Under the pieces are notes generated by a model that was not told where the DNA came from, ran no database searches, and saw only the letters and a program-made list of their open reading frames with translations. DNA of 64,000 nucleotides from positions 1-64,000 of the forward strand of contig JAICWY010000005.1 of assembly GCA_025934645.1 (NCBI GenBank), written 5' to 3'. Below are positions 9,379 to 18,174 of this stretch, in pieces (position 1 is the first letter of the stretch; every line of letters begins with the position of its first letter). A program made the position numbers and the translations under genes. Source of the stretch: Vulcanimicrobiia bacterium (GTDB taxonomy: Bacteria > Vulcanimicrobiota > Vulcanimicrobiia > Vulcanimicrobiales > Vulcanimicrobiaceae).

Positions 9379-10140
9379 ATGAAAAGCTTCCGTCCGCTCG
9401 CCGCTTCGCTTCTTGCTCTCGCGCTCCCGTTGCCGGCGCTGGCTCAACCCCATACGATCGCGCAGCTCGGAACCGCGCCGCTGATCGGACAGATTTCTTC
9501 TACGCCGCAGCTCAAGGGCGACGTAAGCCGGCAGCGCCGGCTTTTTGAGACCGCCGGCACCAAACTCGGTCTGTCTTCAGATGAATATGCGAAGTTTTCG
9601 GCGCGCATCGCGGCCGGAAATCTCGCATATGTAACGATTCCGCGCCATCTCGATGCAATGAGCTGGTCGAGCGGCGGAAACGTCTACGTTTTACACGACG
9701 TGATCATTCCGCGCAACACCAAGGGGTGGGAAGTCGATCTGCAAGAGAACGATCGGATCGTCGCACTTTTCGTGCCGGCACGCTGCGGAAATCTCTCGGT
9801 CGTGCGGCGTCCGCGTCCGCACATCGCGCAGGCGCCCGTGGTAAAAGCCGTCGCGTCGGCGCCCTCGCCGGGCCCAACGGCCGCTCCGGTTGCCGAGGCC
9901 CCCGCATTCGTTGCGCCTCAAGCGGCGCAGCCCACTCCGCCGCCGTATACCAGCGTAGCGGAAAGCACGCCGGCTCATCACTTCCGCTGGTGGCCGCTGC
10001 TGCTCGTCCCAATCGCTGCGATGCTGATCAACGGTCATGGCGGTTCGACAACCGGTCCAACGATCACGACTTCGACGCTGCCGCCGCCCGCGCCGACTCC
10101 GCCGCCGCTCGTGGGATGCACGCCGTCGCCGGCGCATTAA
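9379..10140 (+). CDS. Secreted protein of unknown function
   Basis: Signal peptide MKSFRPLAASLLALALPLPALA; Pro/Ala-rich linker and C-terminal hydrophobic segment. Confidence 0.6.
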   Translation: MKSFRPLAASLLALALPLPALAQPHTIAQLGTAPLIGQISSTPQLKGDVSRQRRLFETAGTKLGLSSDEYAKFSARIAAGNLAYVTIPRHLDAMSWSSGGNVYVLHDVIIPRNTKGWEVDLQENDRIVALFVPARCGNLSVVRRPRPHIAQAPVVKAVASAPSPGPTAAPVAEAPAFVAPQAAQPTPPPYTSVAESTPAHHFRWWPLLLVPIAAMLINGHGGSTTGPTITTSTLPPPAPTPPPLVGCTPSPAH

Positions 10141-10195
10141 TCGAACTGGCCCGCGGCGCGTAAAAATCCCGCAGCAGCATGCCGATAATGAATTT

Positions 10196-10636
10196 ATGCA
10201 TGCATTGTTGCTTGCCGCCCTCGCCGTTTCCCAGGCGAACGCCGTTGTGCAGCGTGAAGCGCGCGCTGCGTCCGTCCTGTTCGAGCGGGTAAATCAAGAG
10301 CGCAAAGACGAGGGCTTGTCCCGGGTCGTTCTCGACCCGCTTCTGAGTCAAGCCGCGATCGAACACGTTGCCGATATGGCCCGCCACAACTATTTCGAAC
10401 ACACGTCACCGGGCGGAGTGACGCCATTCGAGCGTATGCGGCATTTCGGTTGCTCGTTTTCGTACGCCGGCGAGAATATCGCACTCGCCGACAGCGCAAT
10501 CCAAGCCGATCGCGCTCTTTTTAAAAGTGCACCTCATCGAGAGAACACGCTTAACGGGCGGTTTACACGCGTCGGCATCGCTGTTATGAGCGATGCCGAG
10601 GGACGCTTGCTGTTCGTCGAGGATTTTTCCGACTAG
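10196..10636 (+). CDS. CAP/SCP-domain (YkwD-like) protein
   Basis: LFERVNQERKDEGLSRVVLDPLLSQAAIEHVADMARHNYFEHTSPGGVTPFERM...GENIA; ATG 10196 with signal-like N-terminus. Confidence 0.88.
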   Translation: MHALLLAALAVSQANAVVQREARAASVLFERVNQERKDEGLSRVVLDPLLSQAAIEHVADMARHNYFEHTSPGGVTPFERMRHFGCSFSYAGENIALADSAIQADRALFKSAPHRENTLNGRFTRVGIAVMSDAEGRLLFVEDFSD

Positions 10637-10652
10637 CTCGTACGCTTCGCTT

Positions 10653-11660
10653 TCACCATTGCGGCGGAGGCTCTTCCAACAGAATGCCGATCGCCAGAAT
10701 TGCAAGGAGCCAAAGCGGCATCGCGCGGTTAGGGCCCGGTACTCGAGCGCGGCGCGCGAAGAGATCGGGAACCGGGCGCCGTTCCCGCGCCAACAGCAGC
10801 GCGGCGTAAGGCAGAAACGTCACGCCGAACGGGCTCATGATCGATTTCCGGTAATAGTGCCACGCGCGCGCGATATCGCCCGTGACGCGGTGGTGCGAAC
10901 AGGCGAGCCGGTAGGCGTCGTTCTCGCAGCGTAAAATTGCCGGTATGCGCCTTGCGCGCGTATTCCAGGCCATCATCGCGCGGGCGACCTCGACGCCGGA
11001 TTCCACGTAGGTTTGCGTTTTGGATTGCGATTGCGGCGTGCTGTGCACGCGGTACGTCGCGACGTCCAAAAACCGGACCGGCAAATGCGAGGCCAGACGA
11101 TACGCAATCAGCGTCCATTCGCGGTGCGGCGGCAGATCGAGGAAGTACTCGATACCGACCTGCGCTGAGCGAAACGTTCCGCCGCACGAGGCGAGCCAAT
11201 TACGATGGCGCAATACCAGGCCGGCGTAATCCTTCGCGATGCGCGTGCTTTTGCGAAAGACGTGTTCTACGCGTCCGTCGCGGACGTATTCGCCGTTTGT
11301 GGCGACGCACGCGAGTTCCGGATTTGCGCGAAGGACGCGCGCGCGCAGTGCCAGTCCGCCCGGTAAGAACTCATCGTCGTCATCGAGGAACGTGAAAAAT
11401 TCGGTGCGCACCGCAAGGCGCCCGATGGCCGTCGCTTCGGCTTTACCGGCTTGTGGCTCCACGATACAGGTCAAGCGCCCGTCGTTTTGCAGCCGGGCGA
11501 GGATGGCGGGGTCCGGACAGGCCCCATTGACGACCACGACGCATTGCGAGTTTACGCCCTCTTGGGCGAAGACCGATGCAAGAGCCCGCTCGAGCAGCCG
11601 TGCCCTGGCCGGAGCAGCCGCCGTTCGAATGATCGTCGTGACGGATAAGGCCTCGCTCAC
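10653..11660 (-). CDS. Glycosyltransferase family 2
   Basis: TTIIRTAAAPARARLLERALASVFAQ...VVVVNG; FLDDDDEFLPGGLALR. Confidence 0.87.
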   Translation of the reverse strand: MSEALSVTTIIRTAAAPARARLLERALASVFAQEGVNSQCVVVVNGACPDPAILARLQNDGRLTCIVEPQAGKAEATAIGRLAVRTEFFTFLDDDDEFLPGGLALRARVLRANPELACVATNGEYVRDGRVEHVFRKSTRIAKDYAGLVLRHRNWLASCGGTFRSAQVGIEYFLDLPPHREWTLIAYRLASHLPVRFLDVATYRVHSTPQSQSKTQTYVESGVEVARAMMAWNTRARRIPAILRCENDAYRLACSHHRVTGDIARAWHYYRKSIMSPFGVTFLPYAALLLARERRPVPDLFARRARVPGPNRAMPLWLLAILAIGILLEEPPPQW

Positions 11661-11729
11661 ATGCCTATCGTGCTGCTAGCGGACCATAAGGACAACGGCC
11701 TTTTGTAGGCGGGCCCTAGGGCGAATGTC

Positions 11730-12782
11730 CTACTTGAAGGCCATCGTCCAGTTGGTTTCCCACGTTACGCCACCGTCTTCCGAGAAGGCCTGCTCCCATC
11801 GCGGATGGGCCGTGCGGCAATCCAGCCATAAGTACCGCGCTAAGACCGGGCGGTCGCCGCAAACGTCTTCGCCGTAGAACTCGCCGCGGCCGCCGCTAAA
11901 GCCGCCGTGCACCGGCGCGAACAAGCAACCCGTGTCGCTGGTCGTCCAGTGAATGGTCCACCGCCGCAGAGCCAGATCCAGGGTGCGGATACTGCAGCCT
12001 TTGATGCCCCGCGCCGGGAACTCGAACTCATCGACGCTGAGGACGCCGTCCGCAAACGAGAATCCGCGATACCGCCCGCTCTCCACAAGCCAGTCCGTGC
12101 AGCCGGATAAGCGGGTGCGCAGCCGGCGGTGCTCGACCGTCCGGCTGCCCACGAGAAAATCAAAATCGCCGCGTTCACCCACAGCTTCCAATTGCATGCA
12201 CGAGCGGCGCGTCGGAATCAGGTGCGCAAGCTCATCCGGCGCCCGGCCAAATTGCTCCAATTGGGCGGGCTGTACTCCGTCCGTCAAGAGCACGACGGCG
12301 TGTTCGCCTTCACGGACCGGAAGGCGGGGAAACGTATTGCGCGCGTACTCGCTCACGAACGCGCCAATGATGAAAGCGCTCCGCGCGCGTTCCGCAAACG
12401 CTCGCGCTGCGTCTTTACTATCGAACAGATAGGTTGCAGCCAGGAGCGGGCCGCGGAATGTGCCGCGCTTGAGCGGCGCGTGACCCGAGGCCGCACGCAG
12501 CAACAGCACGTTGTCGGAATCGGCCATCGTGTCGTTGGCTTCATCGCGGTGAGTCTGCCATGCCGGACCGCCGTAAAATGCGCTTAGCGCGGCAAGCCGC
12601 GACTCCATATCGGCAAATGCGCGAATCCAGATGAAGCGGTCGGGACGGCCGGCATCGCGGAAGAGGCCGGGAAGCTCGATACCGGCGGCAAGCTGCGGCT
12701 CTACGAATGCCCGCTCGAATAACTCGATGAGATCGTCGCGCCGTCCGGGCCGCAACGTGTACTGACGCAGTTCGAAGATCAT
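11730..12782 (-). CDS. NIPSNAP-family protein with C-terminal lipocalin/DUF1579-like domain
   Basis: MIFELRQYTLRPGRRDDLIELFE (NIPSNAP); C-terminal GDFDFLVGSRTVEHRRLRTRL...WTIHWTTSDTG...DGGVTWETNWTMAF; start at MIFELRQ preferred over 12821. Confidence 0.75.
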   Translation of the reverse strand: MIFELRQYTLRPGRRDDLIELFERAFVEPQLAAGIELPGLFRDAGRPDRFIWIRAFADMESRLAALSAFYGGPAWQTHRDEANDTMADSDNVLLLRAASGHAPLKRGTFRGPLLAATYLFDSKDAARAFAERARSAFIIGAFVSEYARNTFPRLPVREGEHAVVLLTDGVQPAQLEQFGRAPDELAHLIPTRRSCMQLEAVGERGDFDFLVGSRTVEHRRLRTRLSGCTDWLVESGRYRGFSFADGVLSVDEFEFPARGIKGCSIRTLDLALRRWTIHWTTSDTGCLFAPVHGGFSGGRGEFYGEDVCGDRPVLARYLWLDCRTAHPRWEQAFSEDGGVTWETNWTMAFK

Positions 12783-12822
12783 GCAAGGCGCGCCACCGGG
12801 TTCCATGATGCCTCCAGCCAAA

Positions 12823-12838
12823 TAGGATGATTATCCTA
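12823..12838. promoter_or_regulatory. Putative TetR operator 1
   Basis: TAGGAT-GATT-ATCCTA perfect inverted repeat in the divergent intergenic region. Confidence 0.7.
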
Positions 12839-12854
12839 GAGTTAACCGGAATAA

Positions 12855-12870
12855 TAGGACGGACATCCTA
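12855..12870. promoter_or_regulatory. Putative TetR operator 2
   Basis: TAGGAC-GGAC-ATCCTA, same architecture with one arm mismatch, 32 bp from operator 1. Confidence 0.7.
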
Positions 12871-12890
12871 ATCTTGTCAATGAGGTTTTT

Positions 12891-13514
12891 GTGAAACCGG
12901 CACGCTCGAGGAAGAAACGCGCGTACGACCCCCAGCGCACACGCGGGCGGATTATCGCCGCCGCTGCGCGGCAGTTTCAATCGCGCGGGTATCACGCGAC
13001 CAGCATGCACGAAATCATGGAACTGGCCGGCGTGCCCGGCGGTTCCGTCTATCACTATTTTCCGACGAAAAAAAGTCTCGGGCTTGCCGTTATCGGTGAA
13101 GACGTCGCCGCTTCGATCGAAGAAACGTGGATGCGGCCGGTGCGCAACGCGCCCACCGCGCGTGAGGGAATCGCGCACGTCTTTCAATCGGTCGCGGATC
13201 AAATCGAGCGCGACGGGCGTGGCGTGACGGGTTGTCCGGTGAATAACCTCACGCTCGAACTCGCGTTGACGGACGCCGACTTTCAGGCCGCGTTGCGGCG
13301 CATCTTCGATGAATGGACAGAGGTCATCGCCGAGCGCATCCGCGCCGACCTTCAAGAGGGAAAGCTGCGCGGCATCGATCCGGACGAAACGGCGATCGCG
13401 ACGGTGGCGAATTTTTCCGGCGCCATGGCAATGGCGAAAGCCCGCCAAAGCGCCGAGCCCATCCGGGCCTGCGCGAAGCAAACGCTGCGGCTGCTGACTG
13501 CGGAGCGTTCTTGA
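12891..13514 (+). CDS. TetR/AcrR family transcriptional regulator
   Basis: TRGRIIAAAARQFQSRGYHATSMHEIMELAGVPGGSVYHYFPTKKSLGLAVI. Confidence 0.93.
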   Translation: MKPARSRKKRAYDPQRTRGRIIAAAARQFQSRGYHATSMHEIMELAGVPGGSVYHYFPTKKSLGLAVIGEDVAASIEETWMRPVRNAPTAREGIAHVFQSVADQIERDGRGVTGCPVNNLTLELALTDADFQAALRRIFDEWTEVIAERIRADLQEGKLRGIDPDETAIATVANFSGAMAMAKARQSAEPIRACAKQTLRLLTAERS

Positions 13515-13543
13515 CGCGATGGATATATAGCTGTATAGTTATA

Positions 13544-13557
13544 TAACCAAATGGTTA
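13544..13557. promoter_or_regulatory. Putative ArsR-family operator
   Basis: TAACC-AAAT-GGTTA inverted repeat 16 bp upstream of the ArsR-like start, next to TATAGT. Confidence 0.6.
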
Positions 13558-13573
13558 AGTGAGGGCGTAAATC

Positions 13574-13897
13574 GTGAGCGATCTGGACGCGGTCTTCGGC
13601 GCGCTGGCGGACCCGACGCGGCGGCGCATTGTGGAGCGGCTTGCGCGCAAACCGCTCACGGTGGGCGAAATCGCCGCGGAATTTCCGCTCACGCAACCGG
13701 CAATTTCGAAACACCTTCGCGTCCTCGAGACATCGGGCTTGCTCGAACGTAGAATCGAAGGACGCGTCCACTACTGTTCGATTTCACCGCAAACAATGCA
13801 AGAAGTTTTAAACTGGATTGAAGGGCAGCGCAAGTACTGGACCGGCGCACTCGACCGGCTCGAAGTGCTGCTTCAAAAGAACGAGAGGAAGAAGTGA
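13574..13897 (+). CDS. ArsR-family HTH regulator
   Basis: DAVFGALADPTRRRIVERLARKPLTVGEIAAEFPLTQPAISKHLRVLETSGLLERRIEGRVHYCSI. Confidence 0.95.
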   Translation: MSDLDAVFGALADPTRRRIVERLARKPLTVGEIAAEFPLTQPAISKHLRVLETSGLLERRIEGRVHYCSISPQTMQEVLNWIEGQRKYWTGALDRLEVLLQKNERKK

Positions 13898-14337
13898 TGA
13901 TGCAAACCACTGTTCCCGCGCTGGTGATCCGGCGCACATTCGCCGCCTCGCCTCAGCGCGTCTACGACGCGTGGACCGATCCCGATCTCGCCAAAGAATT
14001 TTTATGTCCGGCCGGCGTGACCATCGGCGAAGTGAAGATGGACGTGCGCCCCGGCGGCGCGTACAAAATCGAGATGCTGCACGAAGATAAGGAGCCGTTC
14101 GTCGCCTACGGCACGTACAAGGAGGTCGTCCCCGCGTCGCGCCTGGTCATGAACTGGCAATGGCAAGAGGATAATCCGGCGGACGAGCATCCGACGCTGC
14201 TCACGGTCGAATTTCTGCCCCACGGCTCGGGAACCGAACTCATTCTCACCCACGAAAAATTGGCCAGTCTGGAGTCGCGCGAGAGTCACGAGCACGGTTG
14301 GACGACGCTGCTCGAGAAATTGGACGCGCTTCGCTAA
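13894..14337 (+). CDS. SRPBCC / AHSA1-domain protein
   Basis: IRRTFAASPQRVYDAWTDPDLAKEFLCPAG...; 4-nt overlap with the ArsR-like gene. Confidence 0.92.
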   Translation: MMMQTTVPALVIRRTFAASPQRVYDAWTDPDLAKEFLCPAGVTIGEVKMDVRPGGAYKIEMLHEDKEPFVAYGTYKEVVPASRLVMNWQWQEDNPADEHPTLLTVEFLPHGSGTELILTHEKLASLESRESHEHGWTTLLEKLDALR

Positions 14338-14361
14338 CCCCGAAAATCTTTTCCGGGCCCG

Positions 14362-14388
14362 TGTCGAAATCGCAGCTCTCCGTTCGTC
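14362..14388 (+). promoter_or_regulatory. Putative ECF42-type sigma promoter
   Basis: TGTCGA (14362-14367) - N17 - CGTC (14385-14388) upstream of the YCII/DGPF gene. Confidence 0.55.
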
Positions 14389-14425
14389 GTGCTCGTAGAC
14401 GGCACCAAAAAAGGAGAGTTACCGA

Positions 14426-14833
14426 ATGCGATTTGTGGTTTTAGTGAAGGCCACTGCCGAAAGCGAAGCGGGCGTTCTGCCGACGCGGGAAATGCTCGAA
14501 GAGATGGGGCGATTCAACGACGACCTCATCCGCGACGGCGTCATGCTCGCCGGCGAAGGTCTGCAAGCGTCATCCAAAGGCGCGCGCTTGAAATTCACCG
14601 GCGGCGCGGCCACCGTTAGCGACGGCCCCTTTGCAGAAACGAAGGAACTCGTCGCAGGGTTCTGGATCGTGCAAGGCAAGTCGAAAGAAGAAGTTGTCGA
14701 GCGTTTCAAGCGCGCGCCGTTCGAAGAAGCCGAGATCGAGATCCGCCAGATCTTCGAGGCCGAAGATTTCGGCGACAATCTTTCCGAAGAGATGCGCGCG
14801 CGAGACGAGCGCCTGCGGGGCTCCGCTCATTAA
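14426..14833 (+). CDS. YCII-related (DGPF) domain protein
   Basis: MRFVVLVKATAESEAG...MLAGEGLQASSKGARLKF...DGPFAETKELVAGFWIV. Confidence 0.93.
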   Translation: MRFVVLVKATAESEAGVLPTREMLEEMGRFNDDLIRDGVMLAGEGLQASSKGARLKFTGGAATVSDGPFAETKELVAGFWIVQGKSKEEVVERFKRAPFEEAEIEIRQIFEAEDFGDNLSEEMRARDERLRGSAH

Positions 14834-16073
14834 TCAAGCCACACTCGAAGCGATTTGGCGCATCGAGTCACCGAAGTTAATCGCCACGCTCACGCGCATG
14901 GTCCGCGACGTGAGCGTGGCGGAAGACTTAGCGCAGGACGCGTTCGTAACCGCGCTCGCGCAGTGGCCCTCCGAAGGCATCCCGCGCAATCCGGGCGCGT
15001 GGCTGACGACAACGGCCAAACGGCGCGCGATCGATCTGCTCCGCCGGCAGAAGAATCTCGACCGAAAACACGAGACGATCGCGCACGAGCTGGAAAGCGG
15101 CGCGGCCACACCGGAATTGGATTCCGCGTTGGAAGACATCGACGACGATTTGCTGCGGCTGATGTTTATCGCCTGTCATCCCGTCCTCACTGCGCAAGCA
15201 CGCGTTGCGCTTACCCTGCGCCTGCTGGGCGGCCTTACCACGCCGGAGATTGCGCGGGCGTTCCTCGTTCCCGAGCCGACGATCGCGCAGCGCATCGTTC
15301 GCGCGAAACGGACGCTCTCCGAAGCGCGCGTCCCGTTCGAAGTGCCGGCCGGTCCGGACCGCATGCAGCGCCTCGCGTCGGTGCTCGAGGCGATTTACCT
15401 GATCTTCAACGAGGGCTATGCCGCAAGCGCCGGAGATGACGTGCTTCGCCCGCAATTGGTCGAAGATGCTTTGCGTCTGGGTCGCATTCTCGCGCGCCTC
15501 GTGCCGGATGAGCCGGAAGTACACGGTCTCGTCGCGCTAATGGAGATTCAAGCATCGCGCATGCGTGCACGCGTCGACGCGAACGGAGATCCGGTGTTAC
15601 TGCTCGATCAAGATCGCGGCCGCTGGAATCACTTGCTGATCCGTCGCGGTTTGGACGCGCTCGAACGCGCCCAGCGGCTGGGCGGCGGTTTCGGGCCGTA
15701 CGCCCTGCAAGCGGCGATCGGCGCATGTCACGCGCGCGCCGCGACTGCAGCGCATACCGATTGGGAACGCATTGCCGCGCTCTACGATGCACTTGCGGAG
15801 ACTCAGCCCTCGCCCGTTGTCGAGCTAAATCGCGCTGTCGCCGTCGCGATGGCGTTCGGGCCGCAGAATGGCTTGGACATCGCCGATACGCTGCTGAACG
15901 AGCCGGCGCTCAAAGCGTATCATCTCCTGCCCAGCGTTCGTGCCGATCTGTTGGAAAAGCTCGGCCGCTTTACCGAAGCCCGCGCGGAATACGAGCGCGC
16001 GGCATCGCTCGCGTCAAACACGCGGGACCGCCAGCTGCTCGCATCGCGGGCCGCCCGTCTTTCGCTATGCTAG
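14829..16073 (+). CDS. ECF RNA polymerase sigma factor, ECF42-type with C-terminal extension
   Basis: LEAIWRIESPKLIATLTRMVRDVSVAEDLAQDAFVTALAQWP...LLRRQKNLDRKHE...FNEGYAAS; adjacent YCII gene; no ATG/GTG/TTG found before region 2, ATT at 14829 is the best candidate start. Confidence 0.88.
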   Translation: MNQATLEAIWRIESPKLIATLTRMVRDVSVAEDLAQDAFVTALAQWPSEGIPRNPGAWLTTTAKRRAIDLLRRQKNLDRKHETIAHELESGAATPELDSALEDIDDDLLRLMFIACHPVLTAQARVALTLRLLGGLTTPEIARAFLVPEPTIAQRIVRAKRTLSEARVPFEVPAGPDRMQRLASVLEAIYLIFNEGYAASAGDDVLRPQLVEDALRLGRILARLVPDEPEVHGLVALMEIQASRMRARVDANGDPVLLLDQDRGRWNHLLIRRGLDALERAQRLGGGFGPYALQAAIGACHARAATAAHTDWERIAALYDALAETQPSPVVELNRAVAVAMAFGPQNGLDIADTLLNEPALKAYHLLPSVRADLLEKLGRFTEARAEYERAASLASNTRDRQLLASRAARLSLC

Positions 16074-16162
16074 CAGCCGGATAACTCACGGAGATTCTAT
16101 AACGCGCTGTCCTGTCTTCGGCAACGCCGGAACAGTTTGAACGCCCATAGAAGCCCGCGGTC

Positions 16163-17353
16163 ATGGTGGAAGAGGTCGAATTCCTCGTCGTCGGCTGCGG
16201 ACCGGCGGGCGGTACGGCTGCTCGCGAGGCGGCGCGCGCGGGCGTGGAAACCGTGGTCCTCGATAAAGACAGCGTCGTCGGCGCGAAGCGGGTGTGCGCC
16301 GCAGGGCTGCGCCCCGGATTTTGCGAGACCTTCGACGTGCCGCGTTCGATCGTGCACTGCGATACGCCGCGTCTTGCGCTCTTCGACGTGCGCTTTCGCG
16401 AGTACGAAGTCTTTTTCGGGCCCGGCCATACGACCACGCGTGAAGAGCTCGACGGCACCATTGCGGATCTCGCGCGCAAAGACGGCGCGCACGTGCGCAC
16501 CTCGTCGCTCTACCGTTCGCTCCGCCGTGACGGCAAGCGCATCATCGCCGAGTACGCCGACATGCAAAGCGGCGAGCGCAAAGAGATCGCTGCCCGTCAC
16601 ATCTTCTTAGCGCAAGGTTCGACCGCGAAGCTCGAGCAAACCGAATTCGGATACGCCGAGTGGCAAAACGGTCTCGTGACCACGCTGCAGTATCGCGTGT
16701 ACTTGGAACGGCCCGCAGCCGCGATCGCATATCAAACGTTGGAGATGCACTACTTCCCCACGCAGGACGGCCGCATGACGGTCGCATGGATGTTTCCCAA
16801 ACGCGATCATTTGGCGATCGGCCTCGGCGTTATGGGCAAGATGCCCGGCGCGATGCTGCGCGAGGAGCTCGACCGCTTCACCGCGCGCGTGCGCGACCGG
16901 CTCTATCCCGGCATCGCCCACACCATAAAAACCGAGGGCCATCTGCTATACGGCGCCGAGCCGCGCCCCGCCATTGCTGCGGACGGGGCTATGGTCGGAG
17001 GCACCGCCGCCGGCTTGGTGGACGCGACCAACGGCGAGGGCATCTATGAAGCCGCCATGAGCGGACGTTTCGCAGCGCACGCGGTTGCCAAACGCGCCGC
17101 GGCCGATCCGGCGGCCGAATACCAGCGCGCCGTCAAGAGCCGCTTCTACCGCCGCCTGCGCCACCGGGCGCACCTGATGCGCTATCTCGAGAAAAGACCG
17201 GCGCGCTACGCTTTGCTTTTCGAACAACTGGCGAAGGCACCCCGGTTTGCCGATATTCTCCAGCGAGAAGATCACGAACGCACTATGCCCGACCGTCTGT
17301 ACCTGTATCAACAAGCGCTGCGCTTTGCAGCGCGAGCAAATTTTTGCTCGTAG
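16163..17353 (+). CDS. FAD-dependent geranylgeranyl-reductase-like oxidoreductase
   Basis: EFLVVGCGPAGGTAAREAARAGVETVVLDKD (Rossmann); GTAAGLVDATNGEGIYEAAMSGRFAA. Confidence 0.85.
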   Translation: MVEEVEFLVVGCGPAGGTAAREAARAGVETVVLDKDSVVGAKRVCAAGLRPGFCETFDVPRSIVHCDTPRLALFDVRFREYEVFFGPGHTTTREELDGTIADLARKDGAHVRTSSLYRSLRRDGKRIIAEYADMQSGERKEIAARHIFLAQGSTAKLEQTEFGYAEWQNGLVTTLQYRVYLERPAAAIAYQTLEMHYFPTQDGRMTVAWMFPKRDHLAIGLGVMGKMPGAMLREELDRFTARVRDRLYPGIAHTIKTEGHLLYGAEPRPAIAADGAMVGGTAAGLVDATNGEGIYEAAMSGRFAAHAVAKRAAADPAAEYQRAVKSRFYRRLRHRAHLMRYLEKRPARYALLFEQLAKAPRFADILQREDHERTMPDRLYLYQQALRFAARANFCS

Positions 17354-18174
17354 CGATCTCTGAAACGGAGTTCCGCCGTCTTCGCGATGCCATTCGCGAG
17401 CGCTTCGGCATTTTTTTCGATGACTCCAAACAGTTTTTACTCCAAAGCCGGCTGCAGACGCGTCTGGTCAAGCGCAGCCTGCCGGATTTTAACGCGTACT
17501 TGAACTTTCTCACCGCGCATCCCGAGCGCCAGATCGAATGGGACGAACTCGCCTCCGTCCTCTCGAACAACGAAACGTATTTCTTCCGCGAACGCGCGCA
17601 GCTCGAAGTGCTGGCAAACGAGGTTGTGGAAGAAGTGCGAAAGACCGGCGGCAAATTGCGCGTGTGGTCCTCGGCTTGTTCGACCGGTGAAGAACCCTTC
17701 TCCATTGCGATGACGCTGCTCGAAACGCGCCGGCTCGCGCCCGCGCAGATTGAGATCAGGGCCAGCGATCTATCGCCGCGCGCGCTCGAAAAGAGCGAGA
17801 CGGCGTTTTACCGGGAACTCAGCTTTCGCGCGACCCCCCCGGAACTGATACAAAAGTACTTCAAGCCGTTCCAGGGCGGCTTTTTGATCTCGAACGAAAT
17901 TAAACGCATGGTCGAATTCTTCCGGATAAATCTGTTGGATGAACGCGCCGTCGCACAACAGGGACCGGTTGACGCAATCTTCTGCCGGAACGTTTTAATT
18001 TATTTCGATAAGCCCACGCAGAAGCGCGTCGTCGAGGCGTTCGCAAAGGCGCTGCGTCCGCGCGGCTTGCTGTTCCTCGGGCATGCGGAATCGATCATGC
18101 GCTTGACCGACATGTACGAGCCGATCGTTACCGCAAAAGCGATCTACTACAGGGTGAAACCGCATGCCCATTAG
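17344..18174 (+). CDS. cheR: Chemotaxis protein methyltransferase
   Basis: FRRLRDAIRERFGIFFDDSKQFLLQSRL...VWSSACSTGEEPFSIAMTL...IFCRNVLIYFDKPTQ. Confidence 0.96.
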   Translation: MLVAISETEFRRLRDAIRERFGIFFDDSKQFLLQSRLQTRLVKRSLPDFNAYLNFLTAHPERQIEWDELASVLSNNETYFFRERAQLEVLANEVVEEVRKTGGKLRVWSSACSTGEEPFSIAMTLLETRRLAPAQIEIRASDLSPRALEKSETAFYRELSFRATPPELIQKYFKPFQGGFLISNEIKRMVEFFRINLLDERAVAQQGPVDAIFCRNVLIYFDKPTQKRVVEAFAKALRPRGLLFLGHAESIMRLTDMYEPIVTAKAIYYRVKPHAH

